Assembly: GCA_019637195.1 (NCBI GenBank)
Contig: JAHBWA010000045.1
Span: 1-57,568 of the forward strand
Source: Labilithrix sp.
GTDB lineage: Bacteria > Myxococcota_A > Polyangia > Polyangiales > Polyangiaceae
DNA length: 57,568 nt
Direction of reading: 5' to 3'
Each line of letters opens with the position of its first letter. Within the stretch, counting starts at the first letter, position 1. Shown one piece after another: positions 18,027-26,075 of this stretch. Made by a program: the position numbers and the translations under genes. Below the pieces are notes generated by a model. That model ran no database searches. It was not told the origin of the DNA and saw only the letters and a list, made by a program, of their open reading frames with translations.

Positions 18027-18036
18027 ACGCTACCAT
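18027..18036. promoter_or_regulatory. Overlapping divergent -10 elements in a 27-bp intergenic space
   Basis: Rightward TACCAT (18031-18036) lies 8 nt before the phosphoesterase ATG. Leftward TAGCGT (18032-18027) lies 9 nt before the nucleotidyltransferase ATG. Neither gene has a Shine-Dalgarno sequence. Both could make nearly leaderless mRNAs, but only one polymerase could bind at a time. Confidence 0.45.
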
Positions 18037-18044
18037 GGGGCGCC

Positions 18045-18884
18045 ATGGCCCTGAAGATCGGCTTCGTCACCGACCTCCACTTCGGGCCGGAGGCGTACCA
18101 CGACGGCAAGCTCCGGAAGCTGACCCACCACGCGGCCGAGCTGACGCGCGACGTCGTCCGCCGGATGAACGAGGAGGTCCGGCCCGATCTCCTCGTCAAC
18201 CTCGGCGACGACATCGAGGACGAGGACCGCGACGCCGATCTCGCGCGCTACGCCGAGTGCCAGCGGATCCTCCGGACGGCGAACGCCGAGCTCGTGAACG
18301 TCGCCGGCAACCACGACACGATCCACCTGACCCGCGACGATCTCACGCGCATCTGGACGCCCGACGGAGCCACGGACGCGCCGCACCGCGGGCGCCTGTT
18401 CTATTCGTTCGATCGCGGCGGCTTCCACCTCGTCGTGCTCCACACGATCGAGCAAAAGGACGTCGCCGTCCGGATCCCCGAGGCAGAGCTGGCGTGGCTC
18501 CGCCACGATCTCGCGCAGACGGACCTCCCGGTCGTGGTGATGATGCATCACTCGGCGAGCGAGCAGGATCTGTCGGACTCGCTCTGGTTCGCGGGCCTCG
18601 CGCACCTCGCGCTCGTGCAGGAGCGCGCCGCCCTCCGGGCGATCCTCGAGGAGAGCGGCAAGGTCCGCGTCGTCTTCAACGGGCACGTCCACCGAAACCA
18701 CCTCGACGTCATCGCCGGCATCCCCTACGTCACCGTGCAGAGCCTCATCGAGAACCTCGACGACGACGCGCCCGGCCGGCCCGCCGCGGCTTGCGCGGTG
18801 GCGACGCTCGAGGCCGAGCGGACGACGGTGCGGGTGCTCGGCGCCGATCCGGCCCGCTACCAGCTCGAGCATCGCCGGGCCTGA
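18045..18884 (+). CDS. Calcineurin-like metallophosphoesterase
   Basis: 279 aa, no signal peptide, so cytoplasmic. All metal-site motifs are present: D10-x-H12 (VTDLHFG), GDD (LVNLGDDIED), GNHD (VAGNHDT), MMHHS and the final NGHVHRN. The layout is that of class III phosphodiesterases such as CpdA or GpdQ, which cleave cyclic nucleotides or glycerophosphodiesters. It is divergent from the nucleotidyltransferase-importer operon by only 27 bp, so the substrate may be linked to that pathway (inference). Confidence 0.9.
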   Translation: MALKIGFVTDLHFGPEAYHDGKLRKLTHHAAELTRDVVRRMNEEVRPDLLVNLGDDIEDEDRDADLARYAECQRILRTANAELVNVAGNHDTIHLTRDDLTRIWTPDGATDAPHRGRLFYSFDRGGFHLVVLHTIEQKDVAVRIPEAELAWLRHDLAQTDLPVVVMMHHSASEQDLSDSLWFAGLAHLALVQERAALRAILEESGKVRVVFNGHVHRNHLDVIAGIPYVTVQSLIENLDDDAPGRPAAACAVATLEAERTTVRVLGADPARYQLEHRRA

Positions 18885-18911
18885 TCGCGGCGCCGCGTTC
18901 CGCCGATCGGC

Positions 18912-19274
18912 TCACGGCGCTCCGCACGCGAGCCACTCGGCAAGCTTCTCCCGCTCGCCCTCCGGTGGATCGTCGGGCCCCGGCGGCATCGTCGTGTTGT
19001 CGGCGGCCGCGCGCGAGAAGATGCGGCTCCGCCAGCGCCGCACGTCCTCGACCGTCGCGAAGTCGTAGCCGCTCGGCGCGCCCTTGCGATCCTTCGTCGG
19101 CGCGCCGTGGCAGCTCTGGCAATGCGCGTCCATGAAGCCCTCGCCGAAGCTCTCGTACGTGAGCGTGGTCCCCTCGGGCGGGCACGGGCGATCCTCGAGC
19201 GTCGTCTCCTTGCACGCGCTGGCGCCGAGCGTGAGCGCCGCGAGACCTAGAGCGAGTAGTCGAGCCCGGCCCAA
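18912..19274 (-). CDS. Small c-type cytochrome lipoprotein
   Basis: 120 aa. A short signal LLALGLAALTLGASAC makes it a lipoprotein. One heme motif CQSCHG sits mid-protein, and TTMPPGPDDPPEGEREKLAEWLACGAP is the usual C-terminal helix with the axial Met region of a mono-heme domain. TTG 19274 is chosen because GGAGG lies 6 nt upstream and there is no better codon before the signal. This start lies inside the 3' end of the outer-membrane protein gene (28-nt overlap), so the pair is probably coupled. Confidence 0.72.
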   Translation of the reverse strand: MGRARLLALGLAALTLGASACKETTLEDRPCPPEGTTLTYESFGEGFMDAHCQSCHGAPTKDRKGAPSGYDFATVEDVRRWRSRIFSRAAADNTTMPPGPDDPPEGEREKLAEWLACGAP

Positions 19275-19831
19275 AGGCCACCTCCGAAGTACACCGCCGG
19301 TCCGCGCGGATCCGGGAACCACGTGCTGTTGACGTCGACGCCGAGCAGAAACGCCGACGACGCTCCCCGCGCGATCACGAGATCGGTCCCGAGGCTCCCG
19401 GCGAAGCCGCCGCGGTGCCGGATGCCGTCCCCGACCCCGAAGAGCGCGCCGAACGGATCGTGCCGGTACGCCGACATCGGCTCCTCGTGCTGATGCACCA
19501 GCGCGAGGCGGCCGAACGGACGAAGCCGGCCGCCCGCGAGCTTGCCGTAGAGGCTCGCCCCGAGCGACAGGTACGTGAGCACCCGCTGGTCGACGGTCGC
19601 GTATCCGAGTCGCGTGAGCGCGTCGATCGCGACGATCTCCTTGAAGCGGACCCCGAGCTTCAACGACTGCGCGAGCGCGGCGTCTCCGCGCCACGACGAG
19701 CCCTGCACGACGGGCCCCGAGGCCACCTGGACCTCGGCGCCCGCGCGCGCGGGCAGCGAATAGAAGGGAGCACCGAGCGCGACGGCGAGGATCGCGGCCG
19801 CGCCCGGCCTCGAAGAGCGTCTCATGCCCAT
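19247..19831 (-). CDS. Predicted outer-membrane beta-barrel or periplasmic protein
   Basis: 194 aa with a signal peptide (MRRSSRPGAAAILAVALGAPFYSLPARA, cleavage after ARA). Alternating hydrophobic strands with glycine turns (LTYLSLGASLYGKLAGG, GLWAGLDYSL) and a final aromatic-Ser-Leu end suggest a small barrel. No family is named. ATG 19831 or 19825 could be the start; both lack a strong ribosome site. It is co-transcribed with the small cytochrome, hinting at an envelope redox role. Confidence 0.75.
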   Translation of the reverse strand: MGMRRSSRPGAAAILAVALGAPFYSLPARAGAEVQVASGPVVQGSSWRGDAALAQSLKLGVRFKEIVAIDALTRLGYATVDQRVLTYLSLGASLYGKLAGGRLRPFGRLALVHQHEEPMSAYRHDPFGALFGVGDGIRHRGGFAGSLGTDLVIARGASSAFLLGVDVNSTWFPDPRGPAVYFGGGLWAGLDYSL

Positions 19832-19863
19832 GAGTGGGGCTCGGGACGATCGATTATGATCGC

Positions 19864-19941
19864 GCGGCGCGATCGCGACGGAGCAGCCCGCGGCGCGATC
19901 GCGACGGAGCGGCCCGCGGCGCGATCGCGGCGGCGCGGCCC
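19864..19941. repeat. 26-bp tandem repeat, three copies, intergenic
   Basis: Units 19864-19889, 19890-19915 and 19916-19941 share a GCGGCGCGATCGCG core and are 80-95% alike. It lies between two leftward genes. No coding potential. Confidence 0.85.
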
Positions 19942-19960
19942 GGCGGAGCGGGCGCAGCGG

Positions 19961-20467
19961 TCAGGGGCGCGGTGGGTCGGACCGGAGCAGGCCGTGGAGC
20001 GCCTTGCGCCTGGCTTCGTCGAGGCGCGCGGCGAGCTCCTTCGCGTTCTTCCCGGCGAACCATCGGACGGGCGGCGCCTCGTTGCGCGCGAACACGACGA
20101 CGCCGGCGGGCGCGTCGGCCGACACGCCCGCGAGGTCCGCCCACGCGAGGACGGTCTCCTTGCCGTTCTCGTGGCACCGGACCCCCTCCTGCTCGATGAG
20201 CAGGTAGACGTTCTCGAAGAGCAGCATGGCCATCGCGCCGAAGCCGAGGATGAGCTCGACCAGCACGACGAGGCCTCCGACGAGGCTGACGACGTGCGCG
20301 ACGTCCGCGGAGACCCGGCTGACGAGGTGCGCGCCGATCGACGTGGCGCCGATCGAGACGAGCGCGCCGGCGACGATCAGCAGGCGACGCGTCGCCCCCG
20401 ATCGATCGACGCGAAAGAAGTCGACACCTGCCGTCGCCACGACGCACGTCACGTTAGGGCGCCACAC
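19961..20467 (-). CDS. Small membrane protein of unknown function
   Basis: 168 aa. Two or three hydrophobic segments (LLIVAGALVSIGATSIGA, VVSLVGGLVVLVELILGFGAMAMLLF) are followed by a soluble part with LLIEQEGVRCHENGKETVLAWADLAGV, which has a PH-like look, and a charged C-terminal helix. No known family is recognised. The start is GTG 20467 or GTG 20452; neither has a ribosome site. Confidence 0.7.
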   Translation of the reverse strand: MWRPNVTCVVATAGVDFFRVDRSGATRRLLIVAGALVSIGATSIGAHLVSRVSADVAHVVSLVGGLVVLVELILGFGAMAMLLFENVYLLIEQEGVRCHENGKETVLAWADLAGVSADAPAGVVVFARNEAPPVRWFAGKNAKELAARLDEARRKALHGLLRSDPPRP

Positions 20468-20500
20468 GCGCCGTGGCTACCGCGAGGCGGAACCGAGCGC

Positions 20501-21037
20501 TCACCTCATCGGGGCGGGGCCGTAGCTCGGCGGAGGCGCCCAGTTGCCGCCGATCCCGGGCGTCTGCCCGGGCGCCGCGGTCCGCCGCGCCCCCTCCCAG
20601 CCGCTCGCGCCCCACTGCGGCGCGCCGCGGCTCGCGCCCGCTCGGCCGTCACCGCCGAACGACGTCGTCGTGCGGCCGAAGCCTCCGTACCCGCCGTAGC
20701 CGGCGTAGCCGCCGAAACCACCGAAGCCGGGCGCGCCCTGGACGACGACGTTGTTGTTCACGATCACGTTCTGCGTCGGTCCGCTCGCTTGCGGCTGCGC
20801 CCGCGGCACGGACGGCGTGTATTGCTCCTCCGTCCCCTGCCCCAGCGTGATCGTCTGCGAGAGCCGCGGTCGGGCGGCCGGGGCCTCGTCCGGCGGCGTG
20901 GGCTCGAGCACGACCGCGTCTCGCTCGAACGTCGCCGCGGGCGCCTCCGCGATCGGCATCTGCGCGTCGTCTTGTGTATGCGCGCACGCGCCGAGGAGGA
21001 CCGCCGACGAAGCCAGGACGAGCCGAGGGTAGCGCAC
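20501..21037 (-). CDS. Gly/Tyr-rich lipoprotein of unknown function
   Basis: 178 aa. Signal sequence MRYPRLVLASSAVLLGAC with lipid Cys18. A Pro/Glu-rich middle, the stretch NVIVNNNVVVQ, then a glycine-tyrosine run (GFGGFGGYAGYGGYGGFG) and a Gly/Pro-rich tail follow. It resembles secreted structural or adhesive low-complexity lipoproteins; no catalytic motif is seen. GTG 21037 is preceded by TGAGGC. Confidence 0.77.
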   Translation of the reverse strand: MRYPRLVLASSAVLLGACAHTQDDAQMPIAEAPAATFERDAVVLEPTPPDEAPAARPRLSQTITLGQGTEEQYTPSVPRAQPQASGPTQNVIVNNNVVVQGAPGFGGFGGYAGYGGYGGFGRTTTSFGGDGRAGASRGAPQWGASGWEGARRTAAPGQTPGIGGNWAPPPSYGPAPMR

Positions 21038-21079
21038 GCCTCAATCTTGGATCACGGCCGGGACCGCGACCATCGAAGT

Positions 21080-21095
21080 CGCGCGCTTTCGCGCG
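21080..21095. terminator. Weak hairpin between leftward genes
   Basis: CGCGCG-CTTT-CGCGCG, a 6-bp stem with 4-nt loop, followed on the plus strand by TTTCGTTG. It may end the CBS operon transcript, but there is no U-tract on the minus strand. Confidence 0.25.
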
Positions 21096-21141
21096 TTTCG
21101 TTGCGAATTGCCACGGCGTCGCGCCCGAGAGCGCCGGCCGT

Positions 21142-21552
21142 TCACGCCCCGGCCCCACCTTCGAGACGCAGGCGGCCGTCGTGAATGGCCTTCAGGATGT
21201 CGAGCGGAGACACGATCCCGACGACGTGCTCGGCGTCGTCCAGGACGAGCAGGCGATGAATCGACCGCTCGGCCATGACGCTCACGGCCGCGGTGACGGG
21301 GTCTCCCGCGCGGAGCGAGATGGTCACCTTCGTCATATGGTCCTTCACGACCGCGTCCGGACGTAGTCGCCCGTCTACGAGCCCGCCGAGGACGTCCGAC
21401 TTCGAGAAGACGCCGATCGCGCGCGCGCCGGCGTCGCATACGGGAGCGCCGCTGACGCCCATCATCGCGAGCGTGTCGGCGGCCTGGGCGAGGGACTCGA
21501 ACGGCGAGAGCGTCACGACGCTCTTGGTCATGATGTCGGCGACGGTCAGCAT
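21142..21552 (-). CDS. Stand-alone CBS-domain pair protein
   Basis: 136 aa with two CBS domains: VADIMTKSVVTLSPFESLAQAADTLAMMGVSGAPV... and VKDHMTKVTISLRAGDPVTAAVSVMAERSIHRLLVLD...GIVSPLDIL. Such pairs bind adenine nucleotides and tune a partner protein. It lies 15 nt after the amino-acid permease stop, in the same operon, so it may sense energy state for the permease. ATG 21552. Confidence 0.92.
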   Translation of the reverse strand: MLTVADIMTKSVVTLSPFESLAQAADTLAMMGVSGAPVCDAGARAIGVFSKSDVLGGLVDGRLRPDAVVKDHMTKVTISLRAGDPVTAAVSVMAERSIHRLLVLDDAEHVVGIVSPLDILKAIHDGRLRLEGGAGA

Positions 21553-21567
21553 GGGCGTGCCCCGAGT

Positions 21568-22917
21568 CTACGCGCGCCGCCGGGCGAAGAGCAGGTAGAT
21601 CGGCGCGCCGGAGAGCAGGACGCCGACGCTGGTGAGGCACTCGACCGGCTTGCCGTAGATCATCGAGGTCGCGATGGCGACGTTGGCGAGGACGTAGAGG
21701 AGCGGGACGACCGGATAGCCGCGGGCGCGGTACGGGCGATCGCGGTCCGGCTGCCGGCGGCGCAGCACGTAGAGCGCCGTGGTGTCGGCGATCGTCGCGA
21801 GGACGATGGCGAAGGTCGTGTAGTTGAGCACCCCGCCGAGGCTCTCGATGTTCGCCTCGAACGCGACGACGAGGACCGTGGCGACGACCGCCTGTCCGAG
21901 CACCGCGACGTGCGGCGTCTTCGCCGCGTTGAGCCTGGCCGCCGCACGGAAGAAGAGGCCGTCGGTCGCCATCGCGTAGGCGATGCGCGGACCGACGAGG
22001 ACGTTGGCGTTCACGGTCCCGAAGATCGACGCCATCATGACGACGGCCAGGATCGGGCCGCCGCTCGCCCCGAAGAGCGCGTGCCCAGCCTGGATGCCGA
22101 CGACGGGCATCCCGGGGAGCGCTCGCATCCCGAGCGCGTAGACGTACGTCGTGGTCACGAGGACGTAGATCAGCGTGCAGATCCCCAGCCCCGCGAAGAG
22201 CGACCGCGGGAGGTTCTTCCCGGGCGACTCGATCTCGCCCGCCACGAACACGCTGGCGTTCCAGCCGAGGTACGAGAAGAGGACCGGCGCGAGTCCGACG
22301 CCGAACGACGCGAACGACGCGCCGCCCTCGCTCACGAACGCCTCGGGGGCCGCGCGGTCGCGGCCGAGGAGCGGCCCGACCACGACGAGGAGCACCATCG
22401 CGCCGATCTTGAGGTACGCCGTCGACGTGTTGAGCGCGGCGCCGGTCTTCGTGGCGGACGCGTTCACCGCCGAGGCGATCCAGATGACGGCGATCGCCAC
22501 GGCCATCTTCGCGGCGGGCGTGAGCGGGACGAGGCTCGACAGCGAGATCGTGAAGCCGATGGCGAGCGTCGCCACGGTCCCGGCGAAGATGCCGAAGAAC
22601 GAGAGCCAGCCGACGAGGAAGCCGGCCATCGGGTGGTAAGCCGCCGTGAGGTAGACGTAGTTGCCGCCCGCCTTCGGGAACATCGCGCCGAGCTCGGCGT
22701 TCGCGAGCGCGCCCGCCAGCGCCAGCGCGCCGCCGAGGAGCCACGCGAAGAAGAACCCGCCGACGCTCGGGAAATGCGCGGCGACGTCCCCCGGCGTGAG
22801 GAAGATGCCGACGCCGATGACCGACGACACGACGAGCATCGTCGCGTCGCGGAGCGTGAGGACGCGCGGGAGGAGGTCCTCGGCGCCGCCGCCACCCTCC
22901 CCCGCCCGCTCGGTCAC
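21568..22917 (-). CDS. APC-family amino acid permease
   Basis: 449 aa, about 12 spans. The first span motif SSVIGVGIFLTPGDVA, the later FSYLGWNASVFVAGEIESPGKNLPRSL and PYRARGYPVVPLLYVL are hallmarks of the APC superfamily (LAT/YfnA-like). It likely carries an amino acid or polyamine; the substrate is not readable. GTG 22917 overlaps the DUF2804 stop by 4 nt (GTGA), so translation is coupled. Confidence 0.93.
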   Translation of the reverse strand: MTERAGEGGGGAEDLLPRVLTLRDATMLVVSSVIGVGIFLTPGDVAAHFPSVGGFFFAWLLGGALALAGALANAELGAMFPKAGGNYVYLTAAYHPMAGFLVGWLSFFGIFAGTVATLAIGFTISLSSLVPLTPAAKMAVAIAVIWIASAVNASATKTGAALNTSTAYLKIGAMVLLVVVGPLLGRDRAAPEAFVSEGGASFASFGVGLAPVLFSYLGWNASVFVAGEIESPGKNLPRSLFAGLGICTLIYVLVTTTYVYALGMRALPGMPVVGIQAGHALFGASGGPILAVVMMASIFGTVNANVLVGPRIAYAMATDGLFFRAAARLNAAKTPHVAVLGQAVVATVLVVAFEANIESLGGVLNYTTFAIVLATIADTTALYVLRRRQPDRDRPYRARGYPVVPLLYVLANVAIATSMIYGKPVECLTSVGVLLSGAPIYLLFARRRA

Positions 22918-23960
22918 CAGAGGACGTCCTGGTCCTCGACGACGCCGGGCACGCCCTCGAGCACGACGTCGCGACCGTCGATCCGGATCGTCCCGCGGAA
23001 GGTGCCCGCCGGCTGGAGGAAGCGCGAGCGCACGAGCACGAGGTTCGTGCGCTGCGCGTGGACGGCGCCGACGTCGAACGTGAGGTCGATCCCCTCACCG
23101 GCCACCCGCCACGGCGCCTCGGGCCGCCCGGCGTCGAAATCGAAGCGCGGCTCGGCGAGCGGGAACACGCCGCCGGACGTGAAGGCCGCGCACTCGGCCT
23201 CGCCGACGAAGCCCTGGACCACGTTGAAGGCCACGGGCGCGCCGCCCGCCGCGCGTCCCATCGCGAAGGCCCAGCGCCAGCGCGTGTGACGCGGCATCAA
23301 ACCGTGCGTGTAGTCGTAGCCACCGAGCGCGCCGTCGAGCGACACGCGCCTGCCGTGGGCGACGAGGCTCCCGCGGACCGGGGCGAGCGCGCGCTTCTCG
23401 GTCGCCGAGGCGAGCGACGGTCCCAGCTCGGCGATCGCGGAGATCGCCGGCGGGGCGGCCGCCTCGTCGATCGAGACGTCGATGTCGAGATCGGCGAAGC
23501 GCGCGCGGAGCTCGAGGACTCCCGGCCCCCCCCGCGCCGCCGTCGCGCCGGCTTCGCTCGCGCGGCCCGCGCCGCCTCCGGCCGCGGGCCGCCGCTCGAG
23601 CGCGATGCTCGTCCGGCCGGCGCCGAAGCGCGCGACGACCCCCGGGGCGTGAGGATCGTCGGCGACCTCCGCGGCGCGCGGCGGCCCGAGGACCGTCCGG
23701 TCGACGAGCATGCGCCGCGACGCGCGGTCGAAGACGAACGCGAACGCGTTGGTCGCGTAGCCCATGCGAACCACCGCGAGCGCCACCCAGACCTCCTCGG
23801 AGGAGAGGGCGACGTAGACCCACTTCTTCCGCCGGAGCGCGCGAACGGCCAGCGCACCGCCGAGGTCGATCGGCGGGAGCGGCCCCGCGTACGAGCCGAG
23901 GGCGGGGGCGCGGGTCGCCGGATCGATGAACGCGGGCGGCGCGGGCGACAGGGTCCTCAT
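22914..23960 (-). CDS. DUF2804 family protein
   Basis: 348 aa, no signal or membrane span. KKWVYVALSSEEVWVALAVVRMGYATNAFAFVFD near the N-terminus and GGYDYTHGLMPRHTRWRWAFAMG in the middle match the DUF2804 family, whose function is unknown; the fold is probably beta-rich and lipocalin-like. ATG 23960 has GAGG 6 nt upstream. First gene of the operon with the permease and CBS protein; that linkage is the main functional clue. Confidence 0.86.
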   Translation of the reverse strand: MRTLSPAPPAFIDPATRAPALGSYAGPLPPIDLGGALAVRALRRKKWVYVALSSEEVWVALAVVRMGYATNAFAFVFDRASRRMLVDRTVLGPPRAAEVADDPHAPGVVARFGAGRTSIALERRPAAGGGAGRASEAGATAARGGPGVLELRARFADLDIDVSIDEAAAPPAISAIAELGPSLASATEKRALAPVRGSLVAHGRRVSLDGALGGYDYTHGLMPRHTRWRWAFAMGRAAGGAPVAFNVVQGFVGEAECAAFTSGGVFPLAEPRFDFDAGRPEAPWRVAGEGIDLTFDVGAVHAQRTNLVLVRSRFLQPAGTFRGTIRIDGRDVVLEGVPGVVEDQDVLW

Positions 23961-24020
23961 CGGTGCCTCGGGAGTGTACCGCGGTTGTCGAGGCCCTCTC
24001 GGAAGGAGTAGAAGAGCTGC

Positions 24021-24611
24021 ATGCGTGCGGCGCTCCCACTCCTCGCAGCTCTGGTCATCCTCGGCGCGTGTGGACCAGCTCAGGAGCCGGACTCGACCGC
24101 GGGGACCGGCCCGTCGCGGCGCGCGCGCGGAGAGACGCCGCCGGTCCCGCCCGACTCGACGAAGGTGACGGCGTTCTCGGTCGACGTCGAGAACCTCAAC
24201 GTCGACAAAATCTCGATGCGCGACGGAGGCATCCGCCCCGACGGCAACCGGGACCTCGTCTTTCGCGCGACGGTCGAGGGGCCGGCCGACGCGCTCTACA
24301 TCGTGACGACGTCCGACAAGGGGGAGCCGCACTACGGCTTCCGGGCGGACACGATCGCCGGGCACGAGGAGCTCCCGAGCGAGCTCGGCAGCGTCGTCGA
24401 CGTCGGCCGCCTCACCGTCTGGATCGCCGTCGTCGAGGACGGAAAGTTCATCAACACGGAGGGCGGCGCCCTCGGCAACCTCCCGCCGGGCCCGCACCAG
24501 CTCAAGCTGTACGTGCCGAACACCGGGAACCTCCACCCCGGCAGCCACCTGCGGCTCTACGCGCGCGCCCCGAACGGCGGCCTCGCGAAGGGCCCGGTCA
24601 TCGCCTACTGA
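24021..24611 (+). CDS. Lipoprotein of unknown function
   Basis: 196 aa. Signal MRAALPLLAALVILGAC with lipid Cys17, a short disordered linker, then a globular beta-rich domain (TKVTAFSVDVENLNVDKISM..., LYIVTTSDKG, LTVWIAVVEDGKFINTEGGALGNLPPGPHQLKLYVPN). No family is recognised. GGAAGGAG and GAAGAG lie upstream of ATG 24021. The last 16 coding bases plus the stop region are echoed just downstream. Confidence 0.82.
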   Translation: MRAALPLLAALVILGACGPAQEPDSTAGTGPSRRARGETPPVPPDSTKVTAFSVDVENLNVDKISMRDGGIRPDGNRDLVFRATVEGPADALYIVTTSDKGEPHYGFRADTIAGHEELPSELGSVVDVGRLTVWIAVVEDGKFINTEGGALGNLPPGPHQLKLYVPNTGNLHPGSHLRLYARAPNGGLAKGPVIAY

Positions 24612-24631
24612 GCGCGGCCCGGTCATCGCCT
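24591..24631. repeat. Duplicated 3' end of the lipoprotein gene
   Basis: The 16-bp stretch GGCCCGGTCATCGCCT occurs at 24591-24606 inside the last codons and again at 24616-24631 just past the stop, at a 25-bp period. Confidence 0.85.
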
Positions 24632-24664
24632 GCCGCGGGGCGCGAATTCCGAGCGAATCATCCG

Positions 24665-24698
24665 TTGTGATTCTCGAGACTGATCTACACTGCCCCGC
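24665..24698 (+). promoter_or_regulatory. Candidate leaderless promoter
   Basis: TTGTGA (24665-24670), 15-bp spacer, TACACT (24686-24691), then 7 nt to ATG 24699. No ribosome site. The spacer is short, so the -35 is doubtful. Confidence 0.45.
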
Positions 24699-25124
24699 AT
24701 GACCATTCGTGGTTGGAACGACGCCTGGCAGCCGCTCTTCGACAGCCTGGCCCGGATGAAGGCCGCCTGGCCCACGCGGGGCTGGAGCTGGGATCCGCGC
24801 CTGCTCTGCGTCACGTCGTCGTTCACGACGGAGCAGGAGCCGGCGGCCCGCAACGCGACGCAGATCGCGCATCAGAACGAGTGGACCGCCGCGACGATCG
24901 TGCGCGCTCCGCAGCCCCTCCGCGACGTCGTCGAGCGCGCCGGCGGGATCCGCCAGGGTCAACTCGCGCTGTCGACCGGCCCCATCAACGGGCTGCTCGT
25001 GTACGGCCTCTGGTGGCCGTGGGGCGACGGCGAGACCGTCTCGCTCCGCGTCGGCCTCGCCGACGTCGACCCGAACCGCGAGCCGTACATCCGCTTCCGC
25101 GACGTCTTCGGCGTCACGTTCTGA
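24699..25124 (+). CDS. Hypothetical cytoplasmic protein
   Basis: 141 aa, no signal, no span. WNDAWQPLFDSLARMKAAWPTRGWSWDPRLLCV, YGLWWPWGDGETVSLRVGLADVD and PYIRFRDVFGVTF are Trp- and aromatic-rich and suggest a compact domain. No family is recognised. Codon use is normal for the window. Confidence 0.77.
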   Translation: MTIRGWNDAWQPLFDSLARMKAAWPTRGWSWDPRLLCVTSSFTTEQEPAARNATQIAHQNEWTAATIVRAPQPLRDVVERAGGIRQGQLALSTGPINGLLVYGLWWPWGDGETVSLRVGLADVDPNREPYIRFRDVFGVTF

Positions 25125-25157
25125 CGCCCACGACGGCCTCGCAGACAGGCGCTCCGC

Positions 25158-26024
25158 TCAATCGCGGAGCCGGGACGCGCGCGGCGTGATCTCGAGGCGC
25201 GCGCAGAGCTCCTCGAACGGGCCGCGCGGCGCCCCCGCGTACGCGAGGTCCGCCAGCGACTCGGCGAGCGGCACGTCGCGCACCAGCGTCGCGAGGCGCT
25301 TGTAGAGGAGCGCGTCCTCCCGCCGCGAAGCGAGCGTCGCCGCGAGGCGCGGCGCGCCGGCGACCTTGACGTCCCAAGCGCCCGCGTCGTCCGGGATCGC
25401 CTCGATGGTCGCGTAGCGCGCGAGCAGCGTCGCCGACGACTTCTCTCCGAACCCCGGGATCCCCGGGATGCCGTCGGACGTGTCGCCCATCAAGGCGAGC
25501 AGGTCCGGGATGCTCTCCGGGCCGACGCCGCGCCGCGCGCGCATCGCGGCCTCGTCGATGACCTTGCGCCGGATGCGGTCGACCTGGACGATCCGATCGC
25601 CCGAGAGGACCTGCCCGAGGTCCTTGTCCGGGGTGAGGATGCGGACGTGCGCGCCCTCCTCGGCGAACCGCGTCGCCGCCGTCGCGAGGGCGTCGTCCGC
25701 CTCCCAGCGATCCATCGACCACACCACGATGCCGAGCGCGCGCGCCGCCTCCTCGACGAGATCGAACTGGGCGCGCAGCGACGGCGGCATCCCGGCGTCG
25801 GTCTTGTAGCCGTCGAAGAGCTCGTTCCGGAAGCTGACGATCGGGTTGTCGAACGCGATGGCGAGGTGCGTCACGGCCTCGGCCGGATCGTCGAGGAGCG
25901 CGAGCATGGAACCGACCACCCCGGCCGTGGCCTTCACGTCGACCCCGCCGACGACCTTCCCCGGTCGCGGCGCGAAGTGAGCGCGGAATAGCTCGAAGGT
26001 TCCGTCGACGAGGTGGACTCTCAT
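25158..26024 (-). CDS. Stand-alone 5'-3' exonuclease (FEN/PolA N-terminal type)
   Basis: 288 aa. VHLVDGTFELFRAHFA, AIAFDNPIVSFRNELFDGYK, MDRWEADDALATAATRFA, ILTPDKDLGQVL and LMGDTSDGIPGIPGFGEKSSATLLA form the acidic metal sites and helix-hairpin-helix of the FEN family. It lacks a polymerase domain and is close in size to the stand-alone ExoIX type. It probably removes 5' flaps or primers. ATG 26024. It is divergent from the kinase gene; a minus-strand TACCAT lies 15 nt upstream. Confidence 0.92.
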   Translation of the reverse strand: MRVHLVDGTFELFRAHFAPRPGKVVGGVDVKATAGVVGSMLALLDDPAEAVTHLAIAFDNPIVSFRNELFDGYKTDAGMPPSLRAQFDLVEEAARALGIVVWSMDRWEADDALATAATRFAEEGAHVRILTPDKDLGQVLSGDRIVQVDRIRRKVIDEAAMRARRGVGPESIPDLLALMGDTSDGIPGIPGFGEKSSATLLARYATIEAIPDDAGAWDVKVAGAPRLAATLASRREDALLYKRLATLVRDVPLAESLADLAYAGAPRGPFEELCARLEITPRASRLRD

Positions 26025-26040
26025 GGGCGCGGGCAAGGCA

Positions 26041-26049
26041 TGGTACGAT
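26041..26049 (+). promoter_or_regulatory. Extended -10 element before the kinase gene
   Basis: TGG-TACGAT is a TGn-TAnnnT extended -10 at 26041-26049. The complementary strand carries a TACCAT for the divergent exonuclease gene at the same place. Confidence 0.35.
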
Positions 26050-26075
26050 GCCGGATCGGGAGCGAGGAGGATACG

